Positions 15,621 through 24,776 of a stretch of DNA of 64,000 bases are shown here, one piece after another. Numbering within the stretch: the first letter of the stretch is position 1; the number at the start of each line of letters is the position of its first letter. The translations under genes were made by a program, and so were the position numbers. This DNA is from Pelomonas parva (GTDB taxonomy: Bacteria > Pseudomonadota > Gammaproteobacteria > Burkholderiales > Burkholderiaceae_C), in the NCBI RefSeq assembly GCF_043555835.1, contig NZ_JBIGHV010000002.1:372001-436000 (forward strand), read 5' to 3'. The notes beneath the pieces are model-generated. The model did no database searches. It was given only the letters and a program-made list of their open reading frames with translations, and had not been told where the DNA came from.

Positions 15621-16942
15621 ACGCCGTGAGCGCCGAGGCCCGCCGCGAGATACCACTCGCCTTGCTGCCCGTGTTCACCCGCATGCTGCCGGGCGTCGTC
15701 AGCGCGTCCGCGCTGGCGGCCGCCACGATGGCCTGGGAGATGCGCGGCCCGGCAGCCCAGATGCTGGTGTCGCTGCTGTGGGTTCAGGTCCTGCTGTTGG
15801 CCCTGGGCGCGTTGTCGCTGGTGACGACAGCGCACGAGCGCCTGCGCCCCTGGGAAGCCCGTGTGGCGCCGGCTGCCGCGCGGGACCGCGTGCGCCGGCA
15901 ACTGCTGCTCGACCTGGGCTGGATGGGCGCCCTTGCGCTGGCCGGGCCGTGGGTGCTGGCGGCGGTGCTGGATTGGCAGAAGGGCGAACTGCGCCTGCTG
16001 CCCGGCGTGGCGGCGGTGCTGTCGGCCGGGCTCTGCGGCGGGGTGGTGCTGGGCCTGAGCCGCTGGGGCCGCGCCCAGCGCGTACTGATCGTGCCGGGGC
16101 TGTTGGTGCTGGCGTCGCTTGCGCAGCCCGGTGTCATTCGCGCGCTCAGCGAGGGTGACGTGTTGCAGTCGCTCGCACTGTTGGCCTGTGCCGGCCTGCT
16201 GTGGGCGGCGTTGATGTCGCCCAGGTCGCTGGCCGCCCGAGCGCGCCCCTTGCCACGGCTGCGGCCACTGGCGTGGTGGCGGCGGCGCTGGGCGCACCGG
16301 ATGTGGAGCTTCGTGGCCGAACGCAGCGAAGGCAGGAAGGGCATGTCCTTTTGGCCGCTGTTGTTCTGGCTGTACCAGCCGGTGTCGCACGCGGATGATC
16401 TGGATTGGCTGAGTTGGGGGCGCGACTACAGCCACCCCTACGCCGCGCTCGGCTATGGCGTGGGGCTGCTGTTGTTCGGCGCCATCGCGGGTTCGCGCCT
16501 GATCGCGCCGCCGGTGCACTGGCGCCACCGGATCGCACCCGGAGGCTTCTCCGTGCAGCGCTGGGCGCAGCGCCTGGTGCTGGGATCGATGTTGTTCTAC
16601 GTCGGCTTCTTCAGTGTCGGGGTGGGTTTGGGCCTGCTCCGCAATGGGTGGGCCTTCTGGCCGGTCCAGGCGGCGGTTTTGCTGTCCGGGATCGGCGACT
16701 TGCTGCTCGCCACCAGCGCTGCGGCCTGGTTGCGTGGCCGGCGTGGCACGACGAAGCAGCGCGTGCTCATCGGAGTCGCACTGGTGCTGGCAGCGCCGAC
16801 GCTGCTGTCGTTGCTGATCTGGACGGGCTTGACGCCGCAGCGCGGCCCCGTCTGGCTGCTGCTGCAACTGGCGCTGACGGCGCTGTTCGCCCGCGCCGCG
16901 ATCCGCGCGTGGGCGCGGCGTGACCTGAACACGATGGCTTGA
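15617..16942 (+). CDS. ABC transporter permease (multi-pass membrane protein)
   Basis: 441 residues from the ATG at 15617, which overlaps the ATPase stop (ATGA). About ten hydrophobic segments are visible, for example AAQMLVSLLWVQVLLLALGA, GLLVLASLAQPGVIRAL, YGVGLLLFGAIAGSRLI and VLIGVALVLAAPTLLSLLIW. No recognised catalytic motif was found. Its only clear identity is positional: the membrane partner of the preceding ATPase. The frame is open upstream to 15443, but that part overlaps the ATPase gene. Confidence 0.8.
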   Translation: MNAVSAEARREIPLALLPVFTRMLPGVVSASALAAATMAWEMRGPAAQMLVSLLWVQVLLLALGALSLVTTAHERLRPWEARVAPAAARDRVRRQLLLDLGWMGALALAGPWVLAAVLDWQKGELRLLPGVAAVLSAGLCGGVVLGLSRWGRAQRVLIVPGLLVLASLAQPGVIRALSEGDVLQSLALLACAGLLWAALMSPRSLAARARPLPRLRPLAWWRRRWAHRMWSFVAERSEGRKGMSFWPLLFWLYQPVSHADDLDWLSWGRDYSHPYAALGYGVGLLLFGAIAGSRLIAPPVHWRHRIAPGGFSVQRWAQRLVLGSMLFYVGFFSVGVGLGLLRNGWAFWPVQAAVLLSGIGDLLLATSAAAWLRGRRGTTKQRVLIGVALVLAAPTLLSLLIWTGLTPQRGPVWLLLQLALTALFARAAIRAWARRDLNTMA

Positions 16943-16960
16943 TGCAGAGGCTATGAACCC

Positions 16961-17113
16961 ATGATGACCTTGGCCACCACCACGCCCGATGGCGAGCCCC
17001 AGGCCTTCGGGCTGCCGCTGCCGACCCGCCTTCAGCCCGGCCTAGTCAGCGCCAACGCCCTGCTGCCTGAGGCAATGGCCTGGCAGTTCCACGGCTTGAG
17101 TCCCCAGGTTTGA
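16961..17113 (+). CDS. Possible small ORF (50 residues) or gene remnant
   Basis: ATG-ATG at 16961 opens a frame of 50 codons (MMTLATTTPDGEPQAFGLP...) ending at TGA 17111, 18 bp after the permease stop. It has no signal peptide, membrane segment or recognisable motif, and no convincing ribosome binding site. It may be a co-transcribed small protein, a decayed gene end, or chance. The remaining bases to 17229 show nothing else. Confidence 0.25.
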   Translation: MMTLATTTPDGEPQAFGLPLPTRLQPGLVSANALLPEAMAWQFHGLSPQV

Positions 17114-17229
17114 GAACGGGCCCTTGTCCTACGGCTGACTCGGGCGGCCATGCATGCATGGAGCCCGCGTGATCTGAACCAATTGAGCTGAGCTGTTTCA
17201 TACTGGGGCATCCCACCTCAGGTTCGCCC

Positions 17230-18486
17230 ATGTCGTTGCAGCAGGACATCGATGCGGCAAGTGCCGCGCTGGAAGCCCAGGTCATCGCCTGGCGCCGCGA
17301 CCTGCACCAGCACCCGGAGCTGGGCAACCGCGAGTTCCGCACCGCGTCCATCGTCGCCGAGCATCTGCACGCGCTGGGTTTCGACGAGGTCAAGACCGGC
17401 GTGGCCCACACCGGTGTCGTCGGCGTGCTCAAGGGCGGCAAGCCCGGCGGGGTCGTGGCGCTGCGCGCCGACATGGACGGCCTGCCCGTCACCGAGGAGG
17501 TGGAACTGCCCTTCGCCTCCAAGGCCCGCGCGGTCTGGAACGGCGAGGAGGTGGGCGTCATGCACGCCTGCGGGCATGACTGCCATGTCGCCATTCTGAT
17601 GGGCGTGGCCAGCATCCTGGCCGGCCTGCGCGCCGACATCCCCGGCACCGTGAAGTTCATCTTCCAGCCTGCCGAGGAGATGCCGCCCGAGGGCGAGGAG
17701 GGCGGCGCGGCGCTGATGATCAAGGAGGGCGTGCTGGAGCATCCGACGCCGCAGGCCATCTTCGGCCTGCATGTCACGTCACGCCAGCCGGCCGGTGTCA
17801 TCGGCTACCGGCCGGGGCCGACGATGGCCAGCTCCGACAAGCTCAAGATCACCGTGCTGGGCAAGCAGACGCATGGAGCGGCGCCCTGGCTGGGCATCGA
17901 CCCCATCGTCACGTCGGCGCAGATCGTGCTGGGCCTGCAGACCATCGTCAGCCGCACGCTGGACCTGAACCGCGAGCCTGCCGTCGTCACCATCGGCGCC
18001 ATCAAGGGCGGCGTGCGCGAGAACATCATCCCGGACTCGGTCGAGATGCGCGGCACCATCCGGAGCTTCGACGAGGGCATGCGCGATGCGATCCACGAGC
18101 GCATCACGATACTGGCCGAGGGCATCTCCGCCGCGTCGCGCGCGACCTGCAAGGTCTGCATCACGAAGAACTATCCCGTCACGCGCAACGACCCGGTGCT
18201 GACGGAGCAGATGGTGCCCACGCTGACCCGCGTGGCCAGCACCGGCCCGCGGCCCATGGGCATCGAGGTGGTGCCCAAGGCGACCGGCGCGGAGGACTTC
18301 TCGTTCTTCCAGCGCCTGATCCCGGGCCTGTTCTTCTTCGTCGGCGTGACGCCGCCGGACATCGAGCCGAGCAAGGCCTACTCCAACCACTCGCCGCGCT
18401 TCGTCGTCGACGAGCGCGGGCTGGAGGTGGGCGTGCGGGCACTGGCCCACCTGGCAGTGGACTACCTGGGTTCGATCAAGGGTTGA
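17230..18486 (+). CDS. M20D amidohydrolase / peptidase (hippurate hydrolase-like)
   Basis: 418 residues, the usual length for N-acyl-amino-acid amidohydrolases of the M20D family. Metal and catalytic motifs: ALRADMDGLPV, MHACGHDCHVA (~109-119), FQPAEE (~144), FGLHVTS (~180), the dimerisation lid (DKLKITVLGKQTHGAAPWLGIDP) and AEDFSFF...NHSPRF near the C-terminus. It is expected to hydrolyse N-acyl or hippuryl amino acids in the cytoplasm with a divalent metal pair. Substrate specificity cannot be assigned. It stands alone inside the block that separates flgI from flgH. Confidence 0.92.
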   Translation: MSLQQDIDAASAALEAQVIAWRRDLHQHPELGNREFRTASIVAEHLHALGFDEVKTGVAHTGVVGVLKGGKPGGVVALRADMDGLPVTEEVELPFASKARAVWNGEEVGVMHACGHDCHVAILMGVASILAGLRADIPGTVKFIFQPAEEMPPEGEEGGAALMIKEGVLEHPTPQAIFGLHVTSRQPAGVIGYRPGPTMASSDKLKITVLGKQTHGAAPWLGIDPIVTSAQIVLGLQTIVSRTLDLNREPAVVTIGAIKGGVRENIIPDSVEMRGTIRSFDEGMRDAIHERITILAEGISAASRATCKVCITKNYPVTRNDPVLTEQMVPTLTRVASTGPRPMGIEVVPKATGAEDFSFFQRLIPGLFFFVGVTPPDIEPSKAYSNHSPRFVVDERGLEVGVRALAHLAVDYLGSIKG

Positions 18487-18584
18487 GCGGGCTGGCGCCA
18501 CGGCCGAGCCTTCGCTGGCGGTGGCGGGTAACGCCTCAGTAACGCACTCCTGGCTAGCCTTTGCTCCGAGGACAAGGAGCAACG

Positions 18585-19877
18585 ATGGACAGGAACGGTT
18601 CGGCAATGGCGCAGGCCGCGCGCCAGCTGGCGCTGGCGGGGTGGCTGTGTGTGGGGGCGGGGGCGGTGTTGGCGCAGCCCTACAGCCCCGGGCCTGCGCT
18701 GGACTTCCAGCCCGGCACGGCCAAGCAGCGCGACGGGCTCAAGCGCCTGGAGGCGGTGCGTGAGATCGTCGAGGACCGCTTCTCCATCGCCGTGGTCGAC
18801 CTCAACGACGACGGCAGCAAGGAGGTCATCGTGCGCTCCGACTCCAGCGGCTTCTGCGGCTCGGGCGGCTGCGCGGTGGTGGTGCTGGAGGTCAAGGGCA
18901 GGCTGCTGGTGCCGCTGTTCTCGCAGACCCTGCCCACCTTGCTGATGCTGACCGCCGAGAAGCCCGGCGGCTACCGCGCGCTGGCGGCGGCCACCGAGAA
19001 CGGCAGCATCGAGATTGCCAACAAGCCCGGCACGCCGCTGCATGGCAAGCCGATGGTGTATCCGGTGGTGGCCGGTGGCGCGACGGCGGCGGCGCAGCCC
19101 ACGCCGGCTGCGCCCGCCGCGCCTGCCGATGAGCGCGTCGCCAGCGTGCTCGGCATTCGCCTGGACATGCCGGCCGACGAGGCCGAGGCCCTCCTGCGCA
19201 AGCACGCTGCGGGCTACGGCGGCCGCATCATGGAAGTGAACCGCTACGTCTACAAGGCCAACTGCGCCGGCTGCAAAGGCTACGACTTCAAGATCGAGGC
19301 GCGCATGGGCGTGGCCAACCGCGCGGCCGGCCAGGTGGCGATGGAGCTGATCTTCGTCACGCTGGCGCCGCCGTCGGCAGGCGGGGGTGTGGTGTCGGTG
19401 GTGCGCACGCTGACGCTGAAGCAGCCGGTGTCGCAGGAGTCGCTGGTCGACCAGCTGATCGAACGCCATGGCAAGCCGGGGCTGGTCACGCCGGGTCAGC
19501 GTGTGTGGTACCTCGATGAACGCCGCATCAGCAGCGTGCCGCGCGTGGTGAAGTACCCGTCGGGCCAAGGCACCCAGCTGTGCTCCGTCGACCCGGAGGA
19601 ACGCAGCAGCCTGCTGCGTCAGGTGGTCGGCGATGCCGACACGCTGCGCAAGACCGGCAGTTCCGAGCCGCTGCACCCCGGCTGTGGCACCGTGCTGACG
19701 CTCAACATCCTCGGGCAGCCCGGCGCCCCGGTGAGCAGTTTCAAGAGCGTGTTGATGGACCACCGCAGTTTTGCCAAGGCCGGCCTGGCCGCGCACGCGC
19801 TGCTGTTGAGCGAGCAGCAGAAGGCCGGCAAGAAGGACGACGAGACGGTGCGCCAGCGCGAGGCGCCCAGGCTCTAA
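18585..19877 (+). CDS. Exported protein of unknown function
   Basis: 430 residues from the ATG at 18585, chosen because AAGGAG lies 7 nt upstream; the frame is open earlier to 18561. The N-terminus has a signal peptide (RQLALAGWLCVGAGAVLAQP). Residues ~60-100 contain VVDLNDDGSKEVIVRSDSSG followed by Cys-rich CGSGGC, resembling the calcium-binding Asp-rich loops of FG-GAP/VCBS-like repeats. Further Cys pairs (NCAGCKGY) suggest disulphides, and residues ~170-200 look like a short globular domain (LGIRLDMPADEAEALLRKH). I do not recognise the family. Its stop overlaps the convergent regulator stop by 3 bp. Confidence 0.75.
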   Translation: MDRNGSAMAQAARQLALAGWLCVGAGAVLAQPYSPGPALDFQPGTAKQRDGLKRLEAVREIVEDRFSIAVVDLNDDGSKEVIVRSDSSGFCGSGGCAVVVLEVKGRLLVPLFSQTLPTLLMLTAEKPGGYRALAAATENGSIEIANKPGTPLHGKPMVYPVVAGGATAAAQPTPAAPAAPADERVASVLGIRLDMPADEAEALLRKHAAGYGGRIMEVNRYVYKANCAGCKGYDFKIEARMGVANRAAGQVAMELIFVTLAPPSAGGGVVSVVRTLTLKQPVSQESLVDQLIERHGKPGLVTPGQRVWYLDERRISSVPRVVKYPSGQGTQLCSVDPEERSSLLRQVVGDADTLRKTGSSEPLHPGCGTVLTLNILGQPGAPVSSFKSVLMDHRSFAKAGLAAHALLLSEQQKAGKKDDETVRQREAPRL

Positions 19878-22800
19878 GCCAGCCCGCGGTTGAACGGGTT
19901 GCGCTGCAAAAAACTGTCGCGAAACGCCGCCGGCACCTGGGGCAGTGCCACCGTGTAGATCCAGCGGCGCGCACGCTCGCGGCAGCGCGTGGCCAGCTTG
20001 GCCTCGCCGGCCTGCAACGCGGCGTTCGCGCAGCCGGCCAGCAGCTCGGGCAGGTAGGCGCCCACCGAGTGCCGCTCGTCCATCTCGGCCAGCAGCGTGG
20101 TGATCGCGGGCGCCGTCTCGTGCGCAGGCAGCAGCGGGACGCGGCGCGCCAAGCCGAGCAGGCGCGCCGCCGGCAGTTCCCGGGCCTCGCATTCGGCCAG
20201 CCGCTCATCGAAGCGCGCCAGCGCGTCGGCATCGCCCTGCAGCGCCAGCAGATCGAACGCGATGGGCAGCCGCACATAAGGCATGTCGCCGCGCGTGAAG
20301 CAGGCCAGCGCGCGCTCCAGCAGTGCGCGCCGTTCGGCCGGCTGTGCCTGCACGGCCAGCGCCTCGGTCCACAGGGCCTGCGCCTGCTGGAACGGCGGCG
20401 CGCTGTCGGGCTGCGCGCCCAGCACCTGGCGCACCCGCGCCGGCTGGCCCAGCATGGCGAAGGCGCGCGCCAGCGCGTGGCGGGCGGCGGCGCTCACGAC
20501 GGCCATGCCCTGGCCGTCCAGGCGCTCGATCAAGGGCTCCAGCAGGGCGATGGCATCCGCATAGCGCCCGCCTTCCACCCACGCGCGGCCCAGGCTCAGC
20601 GCATCGATGCCCTGGCCGGCGACGCCGCCGGACAGCTCGTTGCGCAAGGCCACCGCGCGTTCCAGGTGCCGGGTGGCGGCGGGCAGCGCACCCAGCTGCA
20701 CCAGGCTGCGCCCGAGCGTCAGGTGGGTGGAGGCCAGGTTGGCCAGCTCGCCGTGGCGCTCGAAGAAGGCGATGGCGGCCTCGAAGTGCGGCCGCGCCCG
20801 CGTGCGCTGGTCCGACTGGTCGAGCACGATGCCCAGGTCGACGTTGAAGCACTGGCGCTGCGACTCGTCCACCTGCTGCTTGGCCCAGGGCAGCAGTGCC
20901 AGCATGGCCGTGGTCGCGTGCGCGGGGCCGATGCTGCGCGCGGTGCACAGCGCGTGCATGTACTGCGCGTGGCCCAGCGCCTGGGCGTTGCCGCTGGTCT
21001 GCAGCAGCGCCACCGCCTGCTGCAGCAAGGGCGCGGCGATGTCGTGGCGCATCGCATTCATGTGGCACACCGCCTGCTCCTTCAGCGCCACGCCGTGCTG
21101 GGCCGGGCCATCGGCGGCGGCCAGCAGTTCGTCGGCCACCGGCAAGGCCTCGGCGGGCGACTGCGATTCGCGCGTGGCGATCACCAGCTGCGTCAGCGCG
21201 TGGAAGCGTTCTGGCGCCAGGCCGGCGCTGGCAAAGCCCTGGGCCGCGCTGCGCAGCGCCCGCGCCTGCTCGCCGATGCGCCCGGCGTCGCGGCTGTATT
21301 GCGCCGCCTGCAGCCACGCGCGCGCTGCGGCGCCGGCATCGCCCGCCGCCGCCCAGTGCGCGGCCAGGCGCGCGGGCGGCGTGGCCGGGCGTTCGGCCGC
21401 CAGCCACTGCGCCACGCGCCGGTGCAGCCAGGCGCGGATGGGTTTGGGAATGGCCGCCACGCAGGCCTCGCGCACCAGGTCGTGCACAAAGGCCTGCTCG
21501 TTGATCACCAGCGCCTGCTCCAGCTCTCGCCACGGCGCCAGCAGGTCGAGCGGGTGGCGCTCCAGCACGGCGGCGCCGAGGGCGACCTCGAAATCCATGC
21601 CGGCCAGCGCGGCGATGCGCGCCAGCTTCACCGCGTCGGGCGACAGCGCGTCCAGGCGGTGTTGAATCAGCCGCAGCACGTCGGCCGGAAAGGGCAAGGC
21701 CTGACCCTCGCCCAGCGGCCGGCGCCCGTGGCGCAGCCATTCGAGCAGCGTCTGCAACAGGAACAGCGGGCTGCCGCCGGTGTGGCGGTGCAGGCTGGCG
21801 GCCAGCTGGTGCATCTCGGTGTCGGCTTCGGCCACCGAGGCCAGCAGCGCCTGCACGCCGGCCGCGTCCAGGGGCCCGAGCGCCACCACCGCAGGCATGG
21901 CGCTGGCCACCCAGGCCCGCACGGCGGCGGGCACTTCGGCGCGGCGTGCGGCGAGCAGCCAGCGCACGCCGCCCTCGTCGCCGAGTAGGCCGCCGGTCAG
22001 CAGCTCCAGCGTGGCTTCGTCGGCGAACTGCAGGTCGTCGATGGCGATGCCGGCGCCGCCCGTGTGTTGGAGCGCCTGCGCCACTGCCGCGCGCAGCCGC
22101 AGGGCGTTGGCCACACCGACGGCCGGCGTGCCCAGCTCGGGCACGCAACGCGCCAGCTCGGCGCGCACCCAGGGCTCGGGCGGTGGCGCGTCGGCATGGG
22201 CGGTGAACCACGCGCGCAGCAGCCGCGCCAGCAGCGCATACGGCACACCCAGGTCGCCGGGCCGCGCCTGCACGCGGCAGCGCAGGCCCTGCGCCTGCGC
22301 GAAGTCGGCCAGCAGGCGGCTCTTGCCGATGCCCGGCTCGCCCAGCAGCAGCAGCGGCGCGCCGCGCGCCCAGGCAGCCGACATGGCCTGCCATTCGGCC
22401 TCGCGGCCCACCAGGCGGGGCGGGCACAGCACGGCCACCGGCGCGGGTTGCGGCAGCACGCTGGGCAGCTGCTGGCTGGCCTCGATCAAGGCGGCGAGCT
22501 GCCGACTCTCGGGAGACGGTGTCTCGCCCAGCTCACGGTCCAGCGTGTCGCGCAGGCGCTCATACACGGCCAGTGCGGCGCCGCGGTCGCCGCGCCGGTA
22601 GTGCAGGCGCATCAGCTGGCGCTGCGCGTGTTCAAGCAAGGGCTCGTCACGCGCCAGGCGTTCGGCGTAGGGCAGGGCCTCGGCAATGCGGTGCTCGTCC
22701 TCGTGCTTTGACGCCACCCCGGCCAGCAGGTCGCGCAACTGGCTGCGCCAGCGCTCGCGGGCGTGCTCGACCCAGCGCGCCAGCGCAGGCTCTTGTTCAA

Positions 22801-23188
22801 AGTTCAGGCTGCCGAGCAAGCTGCCGGCCGCAGCGCCGGCATCGTCTTGCAAGGCCTCGGCGGGTGGTGCCAGGTCGTGCGCCAGATCGGCCGCCAGCGT
22901 CAGCGGCTCGCCTTGCAGCACCAGGTCACGCCCCGCCAGCCGGTGCAGGCGGAACAGGCGCTGACGGAGGTTGTTGCGCGCTTGGGGCACGCCGGCCTCG
23001 GGCCACAGCAGCGCCGCGAGCTGGGCGCGCGGCGTGGGGCCGTCCAGGGCCAGCAGGGCCAGCAGGGCCGCATCCTTGGCCGCCAGCGGATGACGGGTGC
23101 CGTCGGGCAGCGTCAGCGCCGGCGCGTGCAGCAGCGACAGGCGGGGGTTGGGGGCGGTGTTCGGGCCTGCCGGTGGACGCGTCGCCAT
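19874..23188 (-). CDS. Large BTAD / AAA-ATPase / TPR transcriptional activator
   Basis: 1104 residues from the ATG at 23188 (MATRPPAGPNT); the upstream open frame to 24004 overlaps the next gene and is not used. An OmpR-like winged helix lies at ~10-95 (AAKDAALLALLALDG ... ARNNLRQRLFRL), a bacterial transcriptional activator domain at ~100-255 (YAERLARDEPLLEHAQRQLMRL, GDRGAALAVYERLRDTLDRE), a STAND/AAA_16-type ATPase from ~285 with Walker A GEPGIGKSRLLADFA, and TPR-like helices over the last ~500 residues. This MalT/SARP-like design senses a ligand through the TPR part. It likely forms a unit with the periplasmic binding protein 98 bp upstream on the same strand. Its targets are unknown. Confidence 0.88.
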   Translation of the reverse strand: MATRPPAGPNTAPNPRLSLLHAPALTLPDGTRHPLAAKDAALLALLALDGPTPRAQLAALLWPEAGVPQARNNLRQRLFRLHRLAGRDLVLQGEPLTLAADLAHDLAPPAEALQDDAGAAAGSLLGSLNFEQEPALARWVEHARERWRSQLRDLLAGVASKHEDEHRIAEALPYAERLARDEPLLEHAQRQLMRLHYRRGDRGAALAVYERLRDTLDRELGETPSPESRQLAALIEASQQLPSVLPQPAPVAVLCPPRLVGREAEWQAMSAAWARGAPLLLLGEPGIGKSRLLADFAQAQGLRCRVQARPGDLGVPYALLARLLRAWFTAHADAPPPEPWVRAELARCVPELGTPAVGVANALRLRAAVAQALQHTGGAGIAIDDLQFADEATLELLTGGLLGDEGGVRWLLAARRAEVPAAVRAWVASAMPAVVALGPLDAAGVQALLASVAEADTEMHQLAASLHRHTGGSPLFLLQTLLEWLRHGRRPLGEGQALPFPADVLRLIQHRLDALSPDAVKLARIAALAGMDFEVALGAAVLERHPLDLLAPWRELEQALVINEQAFVHDLVREACVAAIPKPIRAWLHRRVAQWLAAERPATPPARLAAHWAAAGDAGAAARAWLQAAQYSRDAGRIGEQARALRSAAQGFASAGLAPERFHALTQLVIATRESQSPAEALPVADELLAAADGPAQHGVALKEQAVCHMNAMRHDIAAPLLQQAVALLQTSGNAQALGHAQYMHALCTARSIGPAHATTAMLALLPWAKQQVDESQRQCFNVDLGIVLDQSDQRTRARPHFEAAIAFFERHGELANLASTHLTLGRSLVQLGALPAATRHLERAVALRNELSGGVAGQGIDALSLGRAWVEGGRYADAIALLEPLIERLDGQGMAVVSAAARHALARAFAMLGQPARVRQVLGAQPDSAPPFQQAQALWTEALAVQAQPAERRALLERALACFTRGDMPYVRLPIAFDLLALQGDADALARFDERLAECEARELPAARLLGLARRVPLLPAHETAPAITTLLAEMDERHSVGAYLPELLAGCANAALQAGEAKLATRCRERARRWIYTVALPQVPAAFRDSFLQRNPFNRGLA

Positions 23189-23286
23189 CGCTGCGCTTGC
23201 TGGACCGGGCGTGGCGCCCGTGCATGCTCCTTTGCGCGGCAGTGTAGTCAGGCCGCTCTGCTCCTCGCAGCGGATGGCCGCCGCCG

Positions 23287-24012
23287 TCAAGGCATCAGCA
23301 GCGTGTTCCAGGCCGCGTTGCGCAGCCGAGATGACTCGCCGCTGTGCTCCATCTCCCGCAGCACCGCCGCCAGGCGCGGCAGCAGCTCGCGGTGGCGCTG
23401 GTGCAGCAGCGTGTACAGCGGTGTCACCTGGAAGGGCGTGGCCAGCCGCGCCAGGCCGCTCATGTCGTCGGGCTCCAGCTCGGGCAGGCCGGCGGGAGAG
23501 GTCAGCAGGGCCACGTCGATGACCTCCGCGCGCAGCAGCCGCAGCAGGTCGGTGCGCGTGCTGGCCTCGGCCTTGCGCGGCGCGTCGGCCAGCCAGTTCT
23601 CCAGCAGCAGGACGCCGCGCGGGTAGCCTAGGCGCAGCGCCTTCAGCCCCGCCTCGTCGCCGGGTCTCGGGCCGGCCTGGCGCACATAGCCCAGCACCTG
23701 GACGATGGCGATGGGCACCGGCACCAGCAGCAGTTCGGGGTGGCTGAGCGCCAGCTGGCGGATACGCAGCGCCTCGCCGTCCAGCAGGCCTTGCTGCGTC
23801 ATCGGCAGCGAGCGGCGCAGCGGCAGGGGCTCGAACTGCAGCGCCAGCCCCAGCCGCTCGAAGGCGCGGCGCAGGATGGCGCGGCCGATGGGGGCCAGGC
23901 CGGTCTGGTCGTTGGCGTCGGTGGCCAGGCGCAGCGGCGTGGCCTGCGCGAGCCCGGGCATCAGCAGCGTGAAAAACGCCGCACCGGCCCTCCTGCGTTG
24001 CCAACCCGTCAT
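23287..24012 (-). CDS. Periplasmic solute-binding-like protein
   Basis: 241 residues from the ATG at 24012; an ATG at 24021 is also possible. It has a twin-arginine-like start (TGWQRRRAGAAFFTLLMPGLAQA) ending in a signal peptidase site, then a small bilobal fold of the amino-acid-binding (SBP_bac_3-like) type: LRLATDANDQTGLAPIGRAIL, FEPLPLRRSLPMTQQG, LLRAEVIDVALLTSPAG. No permease or ATPase accompanies it. The neighbouring gene downstream is a ligand-responsive regulator, so a sensory role is plausible. It is the last gene of the block before flgH. Confidence 0.7.
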   Translation of the reverse strand: MTGWQRRRAGAAFFTLLMPGLAQATPLRLATDANDQTGLAPIGRAILRRAFERLGLALQFEPLPLRRSLPMTQQGLLDGEALRIRQLALSHPELLLVPVPIAIVQVLGYVRQAGPRPGDEAGLKALRLGYPRGVLLLENWLADAPRKAEASTRTDLLRLLRAEVIDVALLTSPAGLPELEPDDMSGLARLATPFQVTPLYTLLHQRHRELLPRLAAVLREMEHSGESSRLRNAAWNTLLMP

Positions 24013-24097
24013 GGCTGCCAACCCTCTGCGTCGCTCTGATGGCTCCCCTCAGGTGATGGTAGGCCGCCGCGGCCGGCGCGGGGGCCGGGGCAACCCG

Positions 24098-24766
24098 CTA
24101 GCTCGGCGCGATGTTCAGGAAAAATCGCGACAGCCAGCCCACCGAGTGGGCATCGGCGGTTGCGCCGCGGCCGCGTTGCTCGATGCGCACATTGGCCACC
24201 GCCGTTGACTGCACGGCATTGCCCTGGCCGATGGAACGCGGGTCCACCTGGCCGGAGAAGCGCAGCACGTCGACATTGCGGTTCACGCCGATCTGCTTCT
24301 CGCCGCTGATCATCAGGTGGCCGTTGGGCAGCACGCCGGTGACGACGGCCGTGATGGCGCCGGTGAACTCGTTGGTGTTCTGGTTGCTGCCCTTGCCCTG
24401 GTTGTCGTTGGCCGACGTGGCGGCCGCGCTGGCGCGGTTGAAGGAGTTGCCGGCAATGCCGGGCAGCGCGGTGACGCCCACCGCCAGCGAGCCGGTCTTG
24501 CTCAGCTCGCTGGTGCTGGTCTGCGAGGCCGATACGCGCTCGGTGATGTTGATGGTCAGCGTGTCGCCGACGAGGCGGGCGCGGTGGTCCTCGAACAGCG
24601 GGCGGTAGCTGGCGGCCTGGTAGATGGCGCCGTTGCTGGCGGCCACCGGCTGCACGTGCGGCAGGTTGACGACGGGCGTGTGGGCCAGCTCCACCTGCGG
24701 CTGCGGGTAGGGCGCGGCGCAGCCGGCGAGCAGGGCGGTGACGGCGAGGAGGGCGAGGGTCTTCAT
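24098..24766 (-). CDS. flgH: Flagellar L-ring lipoprotein
   Basis: 222 residues with a lipoprotein signal peptide (MKTLALLAVTALLAGC, lipobox LLAG|C). The family core is visible in LVGDTLTINITERVSASQTSTSELSKTGS and ISGEKQIGVNRNVDVLRFSGQVDPRSI. It forms the outer-membrane L ring around the rod. It follows flgG by 10 bp and ends the flgBCDEFGH group. In the usual gene order flgI would come next, but here non-flagellar genes follow. Confidence 0.96.
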   Translation of the reverse strand: MKTLALLAVTALLAGCAAPYPQPQVELAHTPVVNLPHVQPVAASNGAIYQAASYRPLFEDHRARLVGDTLTINITERVSASQTSTSELSKTGSLAVGVTALPGIAGNSFNRASAAATSANDNQGKGSNQNTNEFTGAITAVVTGVLPNGHLMISGEKQIGVNRNVDVLRFSGQVDPRSIGQGNAVQSTAVANVRIEQRGRGATADAHSVGWLSRFFLNIAPS

Positions 24767-24776
24767 GGCGAATGCC

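Noticed and set aside
19874..24004. Single 1376-residue regulator starting at 24004
   Set aside because: The first 272 codons are an out-of-frame reading of the binding-protein gene (23287-24012); the regulator's domain begins after the ATG at 23188.
14233..24097. Insertion element or integrative island inside the flg cluster
   Set aside because: No transposase, integrase, tRNA gene or direct repeats seen at the junctions; base composition looks similar to the surroundings. The split is reported, but the mechanism is not claimed.
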